Below are positions 45,464-55,639 of a DNA stretch of 59,505 nt, piece after piece. Origin of the DNA: Nitrospira sp. (GTDB taxonomy: Bacteria; Nitrospirota; Nitrospiria; Nitrospirales; Nitrospiraceae); contig JAJFBJ010000011.1 of the NCBI GenBank assembly GCA_020697375.1, positions 1 to 59,505 of the forward strand, given 5' to 3'. The notes below the pieces were generated by a model that searched no databases, was not told where the DNA came from, and saw only the letters and a program-made list of their open reading frames with translations. Both the position numbers and the translations under genes were made by a program. The first letter of the stretch is position 1. Each line of letters opens with the position of its first letter.

Positions 45464-47053
45464 ATGAGACAAGCTGCACGGACACTGATCATTCTCAGTT
45501 CCATCGCCGCAGGATGTGCAACCGCCCCACGTGTTCAGCCTGTCATATCGACCCCTTCACCGGCAGAGACGAAACTCCTGGCCCTGCAACAGGAGCGGGA
45601 GCAGCTGCTGGTCACACTCGGAGAATTCCACGACCGTGTCAGCCATCTGGAAAGCAAACTGGCGGACCGCGAGAGTCAACCAGTCGCGGCATCCTATGAC
45701 CAATTATTGAGTATCAAGGAAGCTGAGCTCACTGATCTGAGGAAATTAGCTCCCGAACGCGACCAATTGAGGGGTCAATTGGCTGCCGCATCGAGCGAGT
45801 TGCATCAGTCGCGCCAACGTATCGCCGCACTCGAACTGCAGTTTGCATCGCGGGAAAAAGATCTCGCAGCACTCCAAAGCCACACGATGGTGGTCGCGAA
45901 CCTCGATGTTGCACGGCGTCGCATCGCCGAGTTGGAAGGGCACATGGCCCGCCAAGAGAATGACCTTCGCGCGCTTCGTCCTGGGACCGCTGAACGTGAC
46001 AGCTTGACGGCTCAGCTTCAAACCGCCACTACAACGATTGGCTCTTTGAAGACGCGCGTGGCCACGCTTGAACAACAATCCAAAGAACGAGAACAGGCCT
46101 TCGGAACGCTTCGAACAAGGCTCATGGAACGTGACAAACTGGTTCCGCAATATAACGCGATGATTGCTGAGGTCTATCAAGCGAGGCATCGTATCGCGGC
46201 TCTTGAACAGCAGGTCAATGAAAAGACTAAAGCTCTTTTTGCATGGCAAAAGGGCGCTCAGGGACGATCGACATCAGGCAGTCCGCTTAACAACGGTCAG
46301 CGGGACGGGGGGATCGCGAATCAGCGCCCTCCTTCTACCGAACGATCACCGGCCTCAAACGGCCCGGGAGTCGAATCTCGGCGCCTGCCCTCGGCCCTTC
46401 GCGAGGTAAAGTCTGGGCAAGCCGGTCAGGCACCATCTGAACAATTGGCCTCGGCTGGAAAAGACGACGGGCGCAAGGCGTCTCGCTCATCAGGAGCAGC
46501 TACACAGCCGAATATTCGGAATGAATCCTTGAGCGCAACGAAGGAAGAACTTCTAAAAGTCCTGCCGGCTGAGGGGAGGCATGGAACCATCACCGTCAAA
46601 CAGGATAGAAATCGGTTAACGGTCGCATTGGCGGCCAATAGACTCTTCACGCCTGGTGATGCCGCTTTGACAGCGGAAGGCATGACCATGTTGAGACAGA
46701 TAGGCACGGTACTCGGACCACTCTCGGACAAATTCGTGCAAGTGGCCGGACATACGGATAATCAGGCGATCAGTAAAGCGCTTCAGAAGACCTTCCCGGA
46801 TAGAAAGGCTCTTTCCTGGGCTCGAGCAGAAAATGCCCGCCGTGCATTGATTAATGGTGGAATGCCGGCCGAGAGGACTCAGGCCGTGGGCTTGGCGGAT
46901 CAGAAACCGCTTGCATCCAATGCAACCGAGCAGGGCCGAGAAAGGAACCGCCGGCTGGAACTGGTCATTGTCCATGGCCCTGCCGTCGCATCGACGTCCA
47001 AGCAAACGCCCGGTGAAACTGCTCGTTTCGCGGCGCTCGGCTCATCTCACTAG
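45464..47053 (+). CDS. Coiled-coil OmpA-family lipoprotein, 529 aa
   Basis: Signal MRQAARTLIILSSIAAGC (Cys18) then a long coiled coil (residues ~35-265) with repeating segments of about 38 residues (e.g. ERDQLRGQLAAASSELHQSR, IAALELQFASREKDLAAL; IAELEGHMARQENDLRAL). A hydrophilic Ser/Gly/Pro linker (~270-370) follows, then an OmpA domain (VQVAGHTDNQAISKAL, ALSWARAENARRAL, SNATEQGRERNRRLELVI). It is a diverged tandem copy of the gene upstream, with a longer linker. Its stop faces the orphan ABC binding protein gene. Confidence 0.85.
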   Translation: MRQAARTLIILSSIAAGCATAPRVQPVISTPSPAETKLLALQQEREQLLVTLGEFHDRVSHLESKLADRESQPVAASYDQLLSIKEAELTDLRKLAPERDQLRGQLAAASSELHQSRQRIAALELQFASREKDLAALQSHTMVVANLDVARRRIAELEGHMARQENDLRALRPGTAERDSLTAQLQTATTTIGSLKTRVATLEQQSKEREQAFGTLRTRLMERDKLVPQYNAMIAEVYQARHRIAALEQQVNEKTKALFAWQKGAQGRSTSGSPLNNGQRDGGIANQRPPSTERSPASNGPGVESRRLPSALREVKSGQAGQAPSEQLASAGKDDGRKASRSSGAATQPNIRNESLSATKEELLKVLPAEGRHGTITVKQDRNRLTVALAANRLFTPGDAALTAEGMTMLRQIGTVLGPLSDKFVQVAGHTDNQAISKALQKTFPDRKALSWARAENARRALINGGMPAERTQAVGLADQKPLASNATEQGRERNRRLELVIVHGPAVASTSKQTPGETARFAALGSSH

Positions 47054-47121
47054 AGATATCTCCCGAGTGGCATTGGCAAGGTGGAATTTCCCATTCATCT
47101 TATTGCGCTAATGAATAGTTC

Positions 47122-48366
47122 TTATAACTGGCAAGCACTGTGATGCAGGCCTGACGCCATACTGTCGCTTGGAACCGTCGCGACAATCTTGTAGTGACCC
47201 AATCCCAGCTCTTTCCCGTAAGCTTCTCCGACAAGCACATCCTGTACATGCTGGTGGTCCGACGACCGGAAATACGATTGCCCCTGTTTCAGCCCATCGA
47301 ACTCGTGTCCTGCCAATGCTTTAATGAGAGGCTCCGCCTCGGTTGTGCCCGCTCGTTGAATCGCCTCAAGGATCTGCGTCATGGCGGCATACCCAAGGTA
47401 GCAACGCGATGTCGGCGTATGGTTGTACTTATCGACGACCTCTTGAATAAAACGGCGAGAACCGTCCGTATTCACTTTCGGATCCCAAATAAGCCCCCAG
47501 ATACCCGCATTGTTGGCATAGCCAAGGGGGCGGCCTATTTGCTCTCCGGCGATCATTCCGCCGACACCGATTTTCTCCTTCCCCAATTCAAGTTTCGTAT
47601 AGGCTTTCAACGCATGGACCAAATCCCATCCATACAGATTGAGGACCACGGCCTGGGGTTTTGCCTGTTTAGCAGCGGTCATAGCGGCGGTAAAGTCCAG
47701 GGCGCCAAACTCGGTTCTAGTCGAACCAACGACTTCTCCTCCCAGCGCCTTAAGAGCCTCTGTCATGGCCCGACTGGATTCCACGCCGTCCACCGTATTG
47801 GCTGTAATCATGTACCATTTCAGCCCATACGCCCTGACGAGATGGGGCGCCACAGCCTGTGCCAGCATCATCGCGTTCGGCATGAACCCGAACGTGTGTG
47901 AATTGCACCGAGCACCCGTCAATTCCATGCTGTGAGCGCCTGTGACCATGAACAGCTTGCGCCTCTTTTGCGCCAACGCAGCGACAGCCAAGGCACAGTC
48001 ACCATTAAACGTCCCCATGAGCACATCGACCCGGTCTTCCTCGATAAATTTCGTGGCGACTTTCACAGCCTGCTCAGGATTCGAGGCATCATCGGCCTCG
48101 AGGATCACCACCGGCCGTCCCAAAACACCCCCCCGTTTGTTGAAGACATCCACAGCCACATTTGCCCCGTGCACATCGTGGATAGAAGAAGTCTTGTAAG
48201 CGCTCGACAGTGGATCAATAATTCCGATTTTGATCGGCTCCGCCGCGTAGGCAATCAATTCCTTGCCTCTAAGTCCGAGCACTTGGCTGGCAAAATGGCT
48301 AAAGACCAGCGCCCCGCCGGTCATGGCAGACAATTGTAAGAAACGTCTTCGTGAGACAGGACTCAT
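47122..48366 (-). CDS. Tat-exported ABC transporter substrate-binding protein, 414 aa
   Basis: Twin-arginine signal SPVSRRRFLQLSAMTGGALV at the N terminus, then a Periplas_BP_6-type fold: IKIGIIDPLSSAYKTS, GANVAVDVFNKRGGVLGRPV, EADDASNPEQAVKVATKFIEE, DVLMGTFNGDCALAVAALAQ and the interlobe HTFGFMPNAMM, VVGSTRTEFGALDFTAAM. It resembles binding proteins for amides, urea or branched-chain amino acids. No permease or ATPase gene lies nearby, so its transporter is elsewhere or it serves another role. It has its own strand between an OmpA gene and a long gap. Confidence 0.9.
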   Translation of the reverse strand: MSPVSRRRFLQLSAMTGGALVFSHFASQVLGLRGKELIAYAAEPIKIGIIDPLSSAYKTSSIHDVHGANVAVDVFNKRGGVLGRPVVILEADDASNPEQAVKVATKFIEEDRVDVLMGTFNGDCALAVAALAQKRRKLFMVTGAHSMELTGARCNSHTFGFMPNAMMLAQAVAPHLVRAYGLKWYMITANTVDGVESSRAMTEALKALGGEVVGSTRTEFGALDFTAAMTAAKQAKPQAVVLNLYGWDLVHALKAYTKLELGKEKIGVGGMIAGEQIGRPLGYANNAGIWGLIWDPKVNTDGSRRFIQEVVDKYNHTPTSRCYLGYAAMTQILEAIQRAGTTEAEPLIKALAGHEFDGLKQGQSYFRSSDHQHVQDVLVGEAYGKELGLGHYKIVATVPSDSMASGLHHSACQL

Positions 48367-48982
48367 GTTTGGCTCCTTCGTTGCCTTGCAATCTTCTTCC
48401 CATGTGTCCTCCAGAAAGTGGCGAGTGTGGGGGGCATTCTGGAGCGCGCGCGTTCCTGCAAAGATTTTTACCTTTATACCCCGAATTTGCGCTTTGAGCT
48501 CGTTAATCCGTGTTCTCGACGGACGAGTCAGCTATCTACCTCAGAGCGGATACCATGAGATGATGTATTTCGTATAGCTCAAGTCGAAGGAGGAGATGGA
48601 TGTGCACTAGACGTTCCGCGCTTGTCTGCGTGCCAGGGTCTTCCACATGAGCCCGAAATCAGAATTTGTTATCAGACATCTTCTGCAAGCCCTTCATCAT
48701 TGGTACGCTGCACGAAAGCGCTCATGGTCCAATCCGCAACGCGTAGAAACGTAGGAGGGTTACAAGGCTATCTAAGACTGAACATGGTGGCAAATTCCCG
48801 GACCGACAGAAATCCGCAAAGGAACGGAGAAGGACATCGTCAGATGCACGAGCCTGATCGTCGCGAAGGCAGCATCGGCTCCGGCATCAGACCTTGAGTG
48901 ACGGTCGTCAGCGCTATTTGAAGATAGGACTACCCTAATCTAGAGCACGATAAAAAACGACTGGGCAACGGTCAATCGCGGC
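48367..48982. other. 616-bp region without a supported gene
   Basis: An AAGGAGG motif near 48590 is followed by only very short frames (a 16-codon one from the ATG at about 48600). No family or structure is recognised. Confidence 0.4.
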
Positions 48983-50068
48983 TCAGCTGTATTGATCTTC
49001 CGTGTACACCTGCTTGATCGACCAGAACACCGCTTCCTTCAGTTTTTTGATCTGAGGGTCGGGAGGATCTTTCCGAATCTTCTGTAGTTTCCTGTCCAGA
49101 GCGAAAAGCGGCTCTACCGATCGCCGATCCGGCACACGCCCCAATGCCCAGGCAATTTCGGTTTGTACCGTAATGTCGATGTCTGGTGCGTCTAGCATTT
49201 CGAGAAGGGGAGGAACCACCGCCGAATCGCTGTGTACATTGCCGAGATCTCCCAATCCCTTGGCTGCAGCCGCTTGCAATTCAGGCTGTTTCGAGTGCTT
49301 CAAGATATCAACGAGGACAGGGATGCCATCTGTCCCCATATTGCCCAGCGCCACCGTAGCCTGCCTGGCTAAATTCTTGTCTTGGAGTGCTTCCTTTAAG
49401 CGTGGCAACGCCTCATCTGCCACCATTTCGCCCAATAAGGAAATGATAGTCAGCTTCCGGAGCTGAGTGGTCTCCGGAGAGTCCAAAAGCTTCAGCAGCC
49501 GATCAGGCTGCCCCCATTCTGCCGTCAACAACAGGGGAAACTCATGCTTTTCCAATGACTCGCGAAGCGCCTTCATGGAGTATGTCCCAGGTTCGATAGC
49601 CTGGGCGGATTGGGCAGCTTGAGCGGCATCTTCGAATTCTGTGCGGACTTCCTTCTGCCAGTTGATCTTCATACCTCCCAAGGCGTAGGTCAATTGACAG
49701 GCAGGTCCCTTCCACAAGCGAGAGGGTGCACCGGGCAGATCATTGTCCCCGCCTGCCGCAGCCGTACCTTCCCATGTCTTGCGTTGTTCGCACTTCACCC
49801 TCAATACGACATCATGAGGATTGTTCGGATCCGAAACGATCACATAGCCGAGTGTGCTCATGCGTCGCGTCACCACTTCCTTAATTTCATCGGCATTGAC
49901 AGGACCTTTATCAGTCAGCGCGATAACTTCGACGAGGACGGTATGAATCTTTCCCAGTTGCGTCTTTTGTTCGGCGCTAAAGTAATCTCGATAGGCCCAG
50001 GCAGATGACACAACTCCAGCAACAAGGATGAGGAGTACAGCTGCGGTAGTCCGGCAACTCCGCTTCAT
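48983..50068 (-). CDS. Exported HEAT-repeat protein, 361 aa
   Basis: Signal peptide (MKRSCRTTAAVLLILVAGVVSSAWA) then an unrecognised N-terminal part of about 160 residues beginning YRDYFSAEQKTQLGKIHTVL. Then come at least four HEAT/PBS-type repeats: TIISLLGEMVADEALPRLKEAL, LARQATVALGNMGTDGIPVL, QAAAAKGLGDLGNVHSDSAVV, TEIAWALGRVPDRRSVEPLF, and a C-terminal helix. A scaffold or envelope-protein interaction role is likely. ATG 50068 has AAAGGAGG upstream; an earlier start at 50098 lacks one. A TATAAT-like box lies at 50142-50147 (minus). Confidence 0.8.
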   Translation of the reverse strand: MKRSCRTTAAVLLILVAGVVSSAWAYRDYFSAEQKTQLGKIHTVLVEVIALTDKGPVNADEIKEVVTRRMSTLGYVIVSDPNNPHDVVLRVKCEQRKTWEGTAAAGGDNDLPGAPSRLWKGPACQLTYALGGMKINWQKEVRTEFEDAAQAAQSAQAIEPGTYSMKALRESLEKHEFPLLLTAEWGQPDRLLKLLDSPETTQLRKLTIISLLGEMVADEALPRLKEALQDKNLARQATVALGNMGTDGIPVLVDILKHSKQPELQAAAAKGLGDLGNVHSDSAVVPPLLEMLDAPDIDITVQTEIAWALGRVPDRRSVEPLFALDRKLQKIRKDPPDPQIKKLKEAVFWSIKQVYTEDQYS

Positions 50069-50297
50069 AATAATTCCTCCTTTCCTGACACGACACAAAG
50101 ACTATGAGGCTCTCATGAGCCGTTAATTGCACCAGGTTGAACATTATACCCTCACATAGCATCATGACACTACTAAGCCGAGCCATATAGGGGCACTGTG
50201 GGACAAACACTCAAGCAGTTATATGCTCTTGCTCCAGCTAAAGACGTTCATCTCGCAGAGTACGGAACTGCGAACAGGTCCTGCCTGCGTATGGGTT

Positions 50298-50327
50298 GAC
50301 AGTTATGCTCATTCAACGGTACAAAAC
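50298..50327 (+). promoter_or_regulatory. Possible promoter for tRNA-Leu and tig
   Basis: TTGACA (50298-50303) and TACAAA (50322-50327) are 18 bases apart, about 80 bases before the tRNA. The 341-bp stretch between 50069 and 50409 shows no other feature. Confidence 0.4.
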
Positions 50328-50409
50328 GTTATTGTTCGTTGGGTCTTTCTTCGAGCAGACCCGCTCTTTGTGCAAGCATCAACACCCAATTTACGGTGCT
50401 CAGCGTCGC

Positions 50410-50493
50410 GCGAGAGTGGCGGAACTGGCAGACGCGCGAGACTTAGGATCTCGTGGGTAAACCGTGGGGGTTCAAGTCCCCCCTCTCGCACCA
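50410..50493 (+). tRNA. tRNA-Leu (TAG)
   Basis: Acceptor stem GCGAGAG/CTCTCGC, anticodon loop CTTAGGA (anticodon TAG), a variable arm as in class II leucine tRNAs (TCGTGGGTAAACCGTG), T arm GGTTCAAGTCC, discriminator A, encoded CCA (50491-50493). Confidence 0.95.
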
Positions 50494-50559
50494 TTTCACG
50501 GAGACCTTACGAAACGAGGCGACCATAACTTTTCGCATGCGGAGGGGTCGGACAGATTT

Positions 50560-51885
50560 ATGAAAATGGAAATGACTGAACTTGGACCCATGAAGCGGGC
50601 GCTTAAGATTGAAGTGCCCGCGGACGAAGTTAATCTACGCTTTGTTCAGGCGTATTCCGAATTGAACCGGCAAGTTCGCATTCCCGGCTTTCGCCCTGGG
50701 AAAGCACCGCTCCAACTGTTGGAAAAACGATATGCGAAGACCGTTGAAGAGGACGTCATTCGGAGTTTAGTTCCAGACTACTACGATCGCGCCATTCGCC
50801 AGGCGGGAATCGTACCTGTCTTGGTGGAAATTCCTCCACTTGAGCGTGTCAAAGTGAAGAAAGATGCTCCCTTCAGTTTTACCGCAACCGTTGAAATCAA
50901 GCCGACGATCGAGCTGAGGGACTATAAGGCACCGAACCCTATTTCCCTTAAGCAGGATCAACGAACGATTACAGACGAACAAGTGCAAAAATCTATCGAA
51001 GTACTCCGTGAGCAAATGGCTCAATTACATCCCGCTCCTCCGGGAACTATTTTGTCTGAGGGTGACTATGCTGTTTTGAACGTTGAAGGGACCTTGGACG
51101 GAAGCCTGCTCGAGGGAACGATGAAGGAGGGCCACCTTCATAAAATAGGTTCAAATACTTCCCTCCTTGGTATCGACATTGAAGCTCACCTGGCCGGCAA
51201 GAAGGAAGGCGAAACGATTACAATTCCGCAAACATATCCTGCGACGCATCCCGACACACGGGTCGCCGGCAAAACAGTGATGTTTCGCTGCTCTATCAAA
51301 TCTGTGAAACAAAAACGACTTCCGGACTTGGATGACGAGTTTGCAAAAGATTGCGGCCCGTACCAATCCTTGCAGGAAATTCGTGACAAACTTCGCACGG
51401 AAATGGAGCGGGCCTTAAAAACAGATATCGAGGATTCCTACAAAAATACGATCGTAAAACGATTGGCGGAAACTCATCATTTTGAACTTCCAGGAACCTT
51501 GGTCGAGAGGGAACTATCGGCCATGGTTCGGCAACAATTGCAATCTCGCCAACGAACAAGTGGCGACCACCCGGAAGCCTCGCCGGCTTCCTCTCGACCC
51601 GACGAGATCACCAAGCTCCAAGATGAGAATCGCCCTGAGGCGGAGCGACGCGTGAAGGTCGGGTTAATTCTCGAAGCGCTCGCCGCCAAGGAAGGCCTCG
51701 CTGTTACGAATGACGACCTTGCCGGGGAAATCTCAAGGCTAGCTGCAGAAGTCAAAATCTCGGCTGAAGAAGTCCGTCGCATGATTCAAGCCGGAGGACA
51801 AGAGACTTTGGACGAACTTAAAGCCAGAATCCTGGCAGATAAAGCTTTGGATTTCATTTATCGTCACGCAATGATCCAAGGCTAA
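50560..51885 (+). CDS. tig: Trigger factor, 441 aa
   Basis: The ribosome-bound chaperone and prolyl isomerase. N-terminal domain with RIPGFRPGKAPLQLLEKRY (the GFRxGKxP ribosome-binding signature) and YDRAIRQAGI; FKBP-like domain from GDYAVLNVEGTLDG; long helical C-terminal domain. It folds nascent chains at the tunnel exit. The frame is open back to 50464 through the tRNA, but ATG 50560 matches the family start (MKMEMTELGPMKRALKIEVP). It is first in tig-clpP-clpX. Confidence 0.96.
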   Translation: MKMEMTELGPMKRALKIEVPADEVNLRFVQAYSELNRQVRIPGFRPGKAPLQLLEKRYAKTVEEDVIRSLVPDYYDRAIRQAGIVPVLVEIPPLERVKVKKDAPFSFTATVEIKPTIELRDYKAPNPISLKQDQRTITDEQVQKSIEVLREQMAQLHPAPPGTILSEGDYAVLNVEGTLDGSLLEGTMKEGHLHKIGSNTSLLGIDIEAHLAGKKEGETITIPQTYPATHPDTRVAGKTVMFRCSIKSVKQKRLPDLDDEFAKDCGPYQSLQEIRDKLRTEMERALKTDIEDSYKNTIVKRLAETHHFELPGTLVERELSAMVRQQLQSRQRTSGDHPEASPASSRPDEITKLQDENRPEAERRVKVGLILEALAAKEGLAVTNDDLAGEISRLAAEVKISAEEVRRMIQAGGQETLDELKARILADKALDFIYRHAMIQG

Positions 51886-52012
51886 GAATCAACGACCTTC
51901 GCAAACTTGGATGCAGACTGTGCCGCACATGAGCCACCCTGTCGGGCGGCGTGAGTATGGTAGACTAAAGAGTTTCCAGTCCCCAAAGCTTCTAATGGAA
52001 AGGATCCAGTGA

Positions 52013-52648
52013 ATGCTAGTGCCGATCGTCATCGAACAAACTAATCGCGGCGAACGTGCCTATGACATCTATTCTCGCCTACTCAAAGATCGCATTATCT
52101 TTCTCGGTGCACCCATTGATGATGTCTTTGCAAATCTCATAATCGCACAATTGCTATTTCTTGAGGCAGAAGATCCGGAAAAGGATATTAATCTGTATAT
52201 CAATTCGCCCGGTGGAAGCGTAACCGCGGGACTTGGCATTTACGATACGATGCAATATGTCAAACCAGCCATTACGACGATCTGCCTAGGCCAAGCAGCG
52301 AGCATGGGAGCATTTCTCTTGACGGCTGGCACAAAAGGCAAACGCTACGCATTACCGAATGCACGCGTCATGATCCATCAACCGATGGGAGGATTCCAGG
52401 GCCAAGCCACTGAGATCGATATTCATGCTCGAGAAATTCTGAAGATTCGCGAACGCTTGAACGAAATCATGGCAAAACATACGGGCCAGCCGCTTGACAA
52501 AATTGCGCTGGATACTGAACGGGACTATTTCATGTCGGGCGAGGAAGCGAAACGGTACGGATTGATCGATGAAGTCATCACGCGCCCTCTGAAAAGCCTC
52601 AAAACATTAGGGTCAACGGATTCGGCGAAGGATGGCGGCAAAAGCTAG
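52013..52648 (+). CDS. clpP: ATP-dependent Clp protease proteolytic subunit, 211 aa
   Basis: Serine peptidase of the ClpAP/ClpXP complex. Catalytic Ser97 ([11 protein letters not shown]), His122 (MIHQPMGG) and the downstream Asp (in [20 protein letters not shown]) match the family; [19 protein letters not shown] is the handle region. The gene is between tig and clpX, in the classic order. Possible promoter upstream: CTGTCG-16-TAGACT (51939-51966). AAAGGA precedes the ATG. Confidence 0.98.
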   Translation: MLVPIVIEQTNRGERAYDIYSRLLKDRIIFLGAPIDDVFANLIIAQLLFLEAEDPEKDINLYINSPGGSVTAGLGIYDTMQYVKPAITTICLGQAASMGAFLLTAGTKGKRYALPNARVMIHQPMGGFQGQATEIDIHAREILKIRERLNEIMAKHTGQPLDKIALDTERDYFMSGEEAKRYGLIDEVITRPLKSLKTLGSTDSAKDGGKS

Positions 52649-52674
52649 TTGACCTTGGTCTATTAGGAGGCAGC

Positions 52675-53931
52675 ATGGCTAAGCAAGAAAAGATGGACCG
52701 GCACCTGCGTTGTTCGTTTTGCGGAAAAAGCCGAGACGAAGTACGCAAACTCATCGCCGGTCCAACGGTCTATATTTGCGATGAATGCGTCAACCTTTGC
52801 AACGACATCATCGCAGAGGATTGGGAAGAGGCCAAGGAGGAAATTTCTTCCAAGCTAAAGAAGCCTGCCGAAATTAAACACCACCTCGACCAATATGTTG
52901 TCGGCCAAGAACGAGCCAAGAAAATTCTTTCCGTGGCCGTTCACAATCATTACAAACGAATCTCCTCCAAGGAAAAAGACGCCGACGATGTCGAACTCCA
53001 AAAAGGCAATATCTTGATGATCGGCCCGACCGGCACGGGGAAAACCCTGTTGGCTCAAACCCTGGCCAAATTCCTGGACGTGCCCTTCACCCTTGCCGAC
53101 GCTACCACCCTCACAGAAGCCGGCTACGTGGGAGAAGACGTTGAAAATATTATTCTTAAGCTTCTTCAAACATCTGACTACGATGTTGAACGCGCCGAGC
53201 GCGGTATTGTGTACATTGACGAAATCGACAAGATCAGCAGAAAAAGCGACAGTCCATCTATTACCCGGGACGTCTCAGGCGAAGGGGTTCAACAGGCGCT
53301 CCTCAAACTCATAGAGGGGACGGTTGCAAATGTTCCCCCCCAAGGAGGGCGCAAGCACCCACATCAGGAATTCATTCAGGTAAACACCTCGAATATTTTG
53401 TTTATTTGCGGAGGCGCATTCGTTGGTTTGGAACATATTATCGAACAACGCATGAATCGAAAATCTATGGGTTTCGGCGCGGATGTTCGAAGCCGTAATG
53501 ATGTTCGTTTGGGGGAATTATTGCCGAATGTTCAACCGGAAGATTTGCTGAAGTACGGTTTGATTCCCGAATTTATCGGTCGACTTCCAGTGGTCGCGAC
53601 TCTAGATGAACTGGACGAGAAAGCACTCATTCAGATTCTTACAGAGCCTAAAAATGCGCTCGTCAAGCAATACGAAAAGTTGCTGTCCTTCGAAAAAGTG
53701 AAGTTACGGTTTACGGAGACGGCATTGGGGGCTATCGCGCGTAAAGCCTTTTCAAACAAAACCGGCGCTCGTGGCCTACGCGCCATTCTCGAGGAAGCCA
53801 TGCTGGATGTAATGTATGATGCGCCTTCCCAGAAACAGATCAAGGAAGTCGTAATCACCGAAGATGCTATTACCGGTAAACATGCACCCATCCGTATTTT
53901 TGAACAAGACAAAGAAGTAAAAAGCGCCTAG
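52675..53931 (+). CDS. clpX: ATP-dependent Clp protease ATP-binding subunit ClpX, 418 aa
   Basis: N-terminal zinc-binding domain [18 protein letters not shown] and [13 protein letters not shown]+ Walker [39 protein letters not shown]; Walker [13 protein letters not shown]; the pore and arginine-finger segments; IGF-type loop region [17 protein letters not shown]. It unfolds substrates for ClpP. GGAGG precedes ATG 52675. lon, which often follows clpX, is absent; a decayed region follows instead. Confidence 0.98.
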   Translation: MAKQEKMDRHLRCSFCGKSRDEVRKLIAGPTVYICDECVNLCNDIIAEDWEEAKEEISSKLKKPAEIKHHLDQYVVGQERAKKILSVAVHNHYKRISSKEKDADDVELQKGNILMIGPTGTGKTLLAQTLAKFLDVPFTLADATTLTEAGYVGEDVENIILKLLQTSDYDVERAERGIVYIDEIDKISRKSDSPSITRDVSGEGVQQALLKLIEGTVANVPPQGGRKHPHQEFIQVNTSNILFICGGAFVGLEHIIEQRMNRKSMGFGADVRSRNDVRLGELLPNVQPEDLLKYGLIPEFIGRLPVVATLDELDEKALIQILTEPKNALVKQYEKLLSFEKVKLRFTETALGAIARKAFSNKTGARGLRAILEEAMLDVMYDAPSQKQIKEVVITEDAITGKHAPIRIFEQDKEVKSA

Positions 53932-55639
53932 CGGTGACTATTGCGAGCTCTTCCGTCGCTTGAATTTCTAACGGGTTGGTTATATCGATTCCCCTCCGTT
54001 GCAAGGTCGCGGGTCATGACTGTGAAGACGGATTGCACGTCTCGGCCTCCCGATGAATCTCAGTGCGAGTTCAGGCTTTGATGCACATTCGCGCATCGAG
54101 ACCTCATCCCGTAACGCGGCCTTATGATAGCCGGTCCATCTAGCAGGGTTTTCCGGTGCTAATCCGACCGGTCATGCCATCTTCCCGTGAGTCCTCACAA
54201 TCAGTCCTATTCACCACGCATTCTCCAACATAGTCTCCTCAGGGATGGCGCAGCCGACTGATAGGTCCGTCCAGGTGCCGTTAACGCCAGAGGTTTTGGC
54301 CTGCTGGACCGGCAAGGGCGACCACGACTCTATTGAAGCCGCGCCGGGGCTCCAAGCTAAGGGAGCAAACGGTTTGCCGGGTCCATCCGGCGGTAACCGG
54401 CAGCAACACTGCGCGGGACATTGGATCAGCAAGCCCCCACATAGACCTCCCTCGTCTGAATAATCCGACCTCAGGTGCCAAATGCCGTCACTGGGAGGTT
54501 GCGGTAGGACCAACACAACCAGGCAGTCGATTGACGTACGTTCAGGAAGGTGTAGGCATCGCTTACCGTCGCGGTCACGTCCCAACTTCCGTTATCTGCA
54601 TCAGGCGATCCGCCGATTCTATCTCCCGAAGCCCAGCTGGTCTGAATGGTCCCGTAGCCGCCGTCGCTCGGTCCATGGCCTGAAGTTGGCGCTAGATCGG
54701 AGAAAAACTCGTGGACCCAACGCCGGCACCTCTGGCGATTCCAGGAGCGTCGGCCACAGCGGCCTCAACGCGCCGATCCCGACCAGCACGATCAATCCCC
54801 ATTCCGTCAGCAATTCACGGCTTTGATTACAGCCGGCGCTCTGAAGCTGCGGAGCGAAGTCACTATCGACAAGGCTCGTTAGCAACAGTCTTCACCCATG
54901 AAGGCCAGATGAGGAAACCCAAGCCCGCAGATCGGCTCGGTGTCATGGCCATCGTTCTTGTCGTGCTTCGCATAGGGTGCGGTAAACTCCGAGAGGTCAA
55001 TCCCGTCTCAAACCATGCCTCCTCAGTTCGCGCACAGTAGTGGGCACTGCCTCCCGCGCCATCACCGATGTAGGGCCAGACTTGCACAAAGAACGGGCGC
55101 AACTACCTCAAAGGGGATGCGGCGATGCAGGACCGCGTAGCAGCGTTCAGGCAGTCATGTCATTGAAATACCTCCCTGGCCAGATCCATCCCGATACGTG
55201 CGACAATCATCATTGTTGTCCCGCGGCCATGGTATCAAGCCGAGGGTACAGGTCTCCTCCACAATAGCATCGCAGAGCCGTCTAACGACGGCATGTACCC
55301 ACACCGCTCGTTATTGCAGGAAAGGCGCTATAATTCGACCTGGAGTCCGGGGCCAACTGCACGGCCATCACTGCGGATTTAACTGAGCACGCATTGGACC
55401 TCCTGCAATATGAGTGAGCAGGAGCTGCAGCAATACGACTCGCATCACCCAGAACAAGGCCTTGCTCAATATCTGTTAGTAGAATGGCAGAGGCTTCTCT
55501 CGTCTATTCCCGGCACACTCCATCACACTTCCGTGGTTTGGAATCCCAAACTATGATTTTCTGTCGACAAGATAAGCCTCTGCGGTATACTTGCAGAAAT
55601 TCGAGGTACTTCAGAACATTTTTGCTCAGGATGGCGCAT
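53932..55639. other. 1.7-kb stretch with no intact gene
   Basis: No frame longer than about 120 codons has a ribosome site. 53932-54240 and 55170-55500 show nothing. The middle holds a possible decayed gene on the minus strand, described separately. Confidence 0.5.
54245..55095 (-). pseudogene. Possible decayed secreted-type gene
   Basis: On the minus strand, protein-like segments appear in different frames in the order expected of one gene. From about 55090: VQVWPYIGDGAGGSAHYCA and TEEAWFETG, then LSEFTAPYAKHDKNDGHDTE with PICGLGFPHLAFMG (another frame, near 54990-54900), then LVDSDFAPQLQSAGCN and ELLTEWGLIVLVGIG (about 54880-54770). From about 54680: YGTIQTSWASGDRIGGSPDA followed by SWDVTATVSDAYTFLNV. 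Stops and shifts separate them. I do not recognise the family. The segments are fairly Gly/Thr/Trp-rich, like repeats of surface or exported proteins. Confidence 0.35.
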
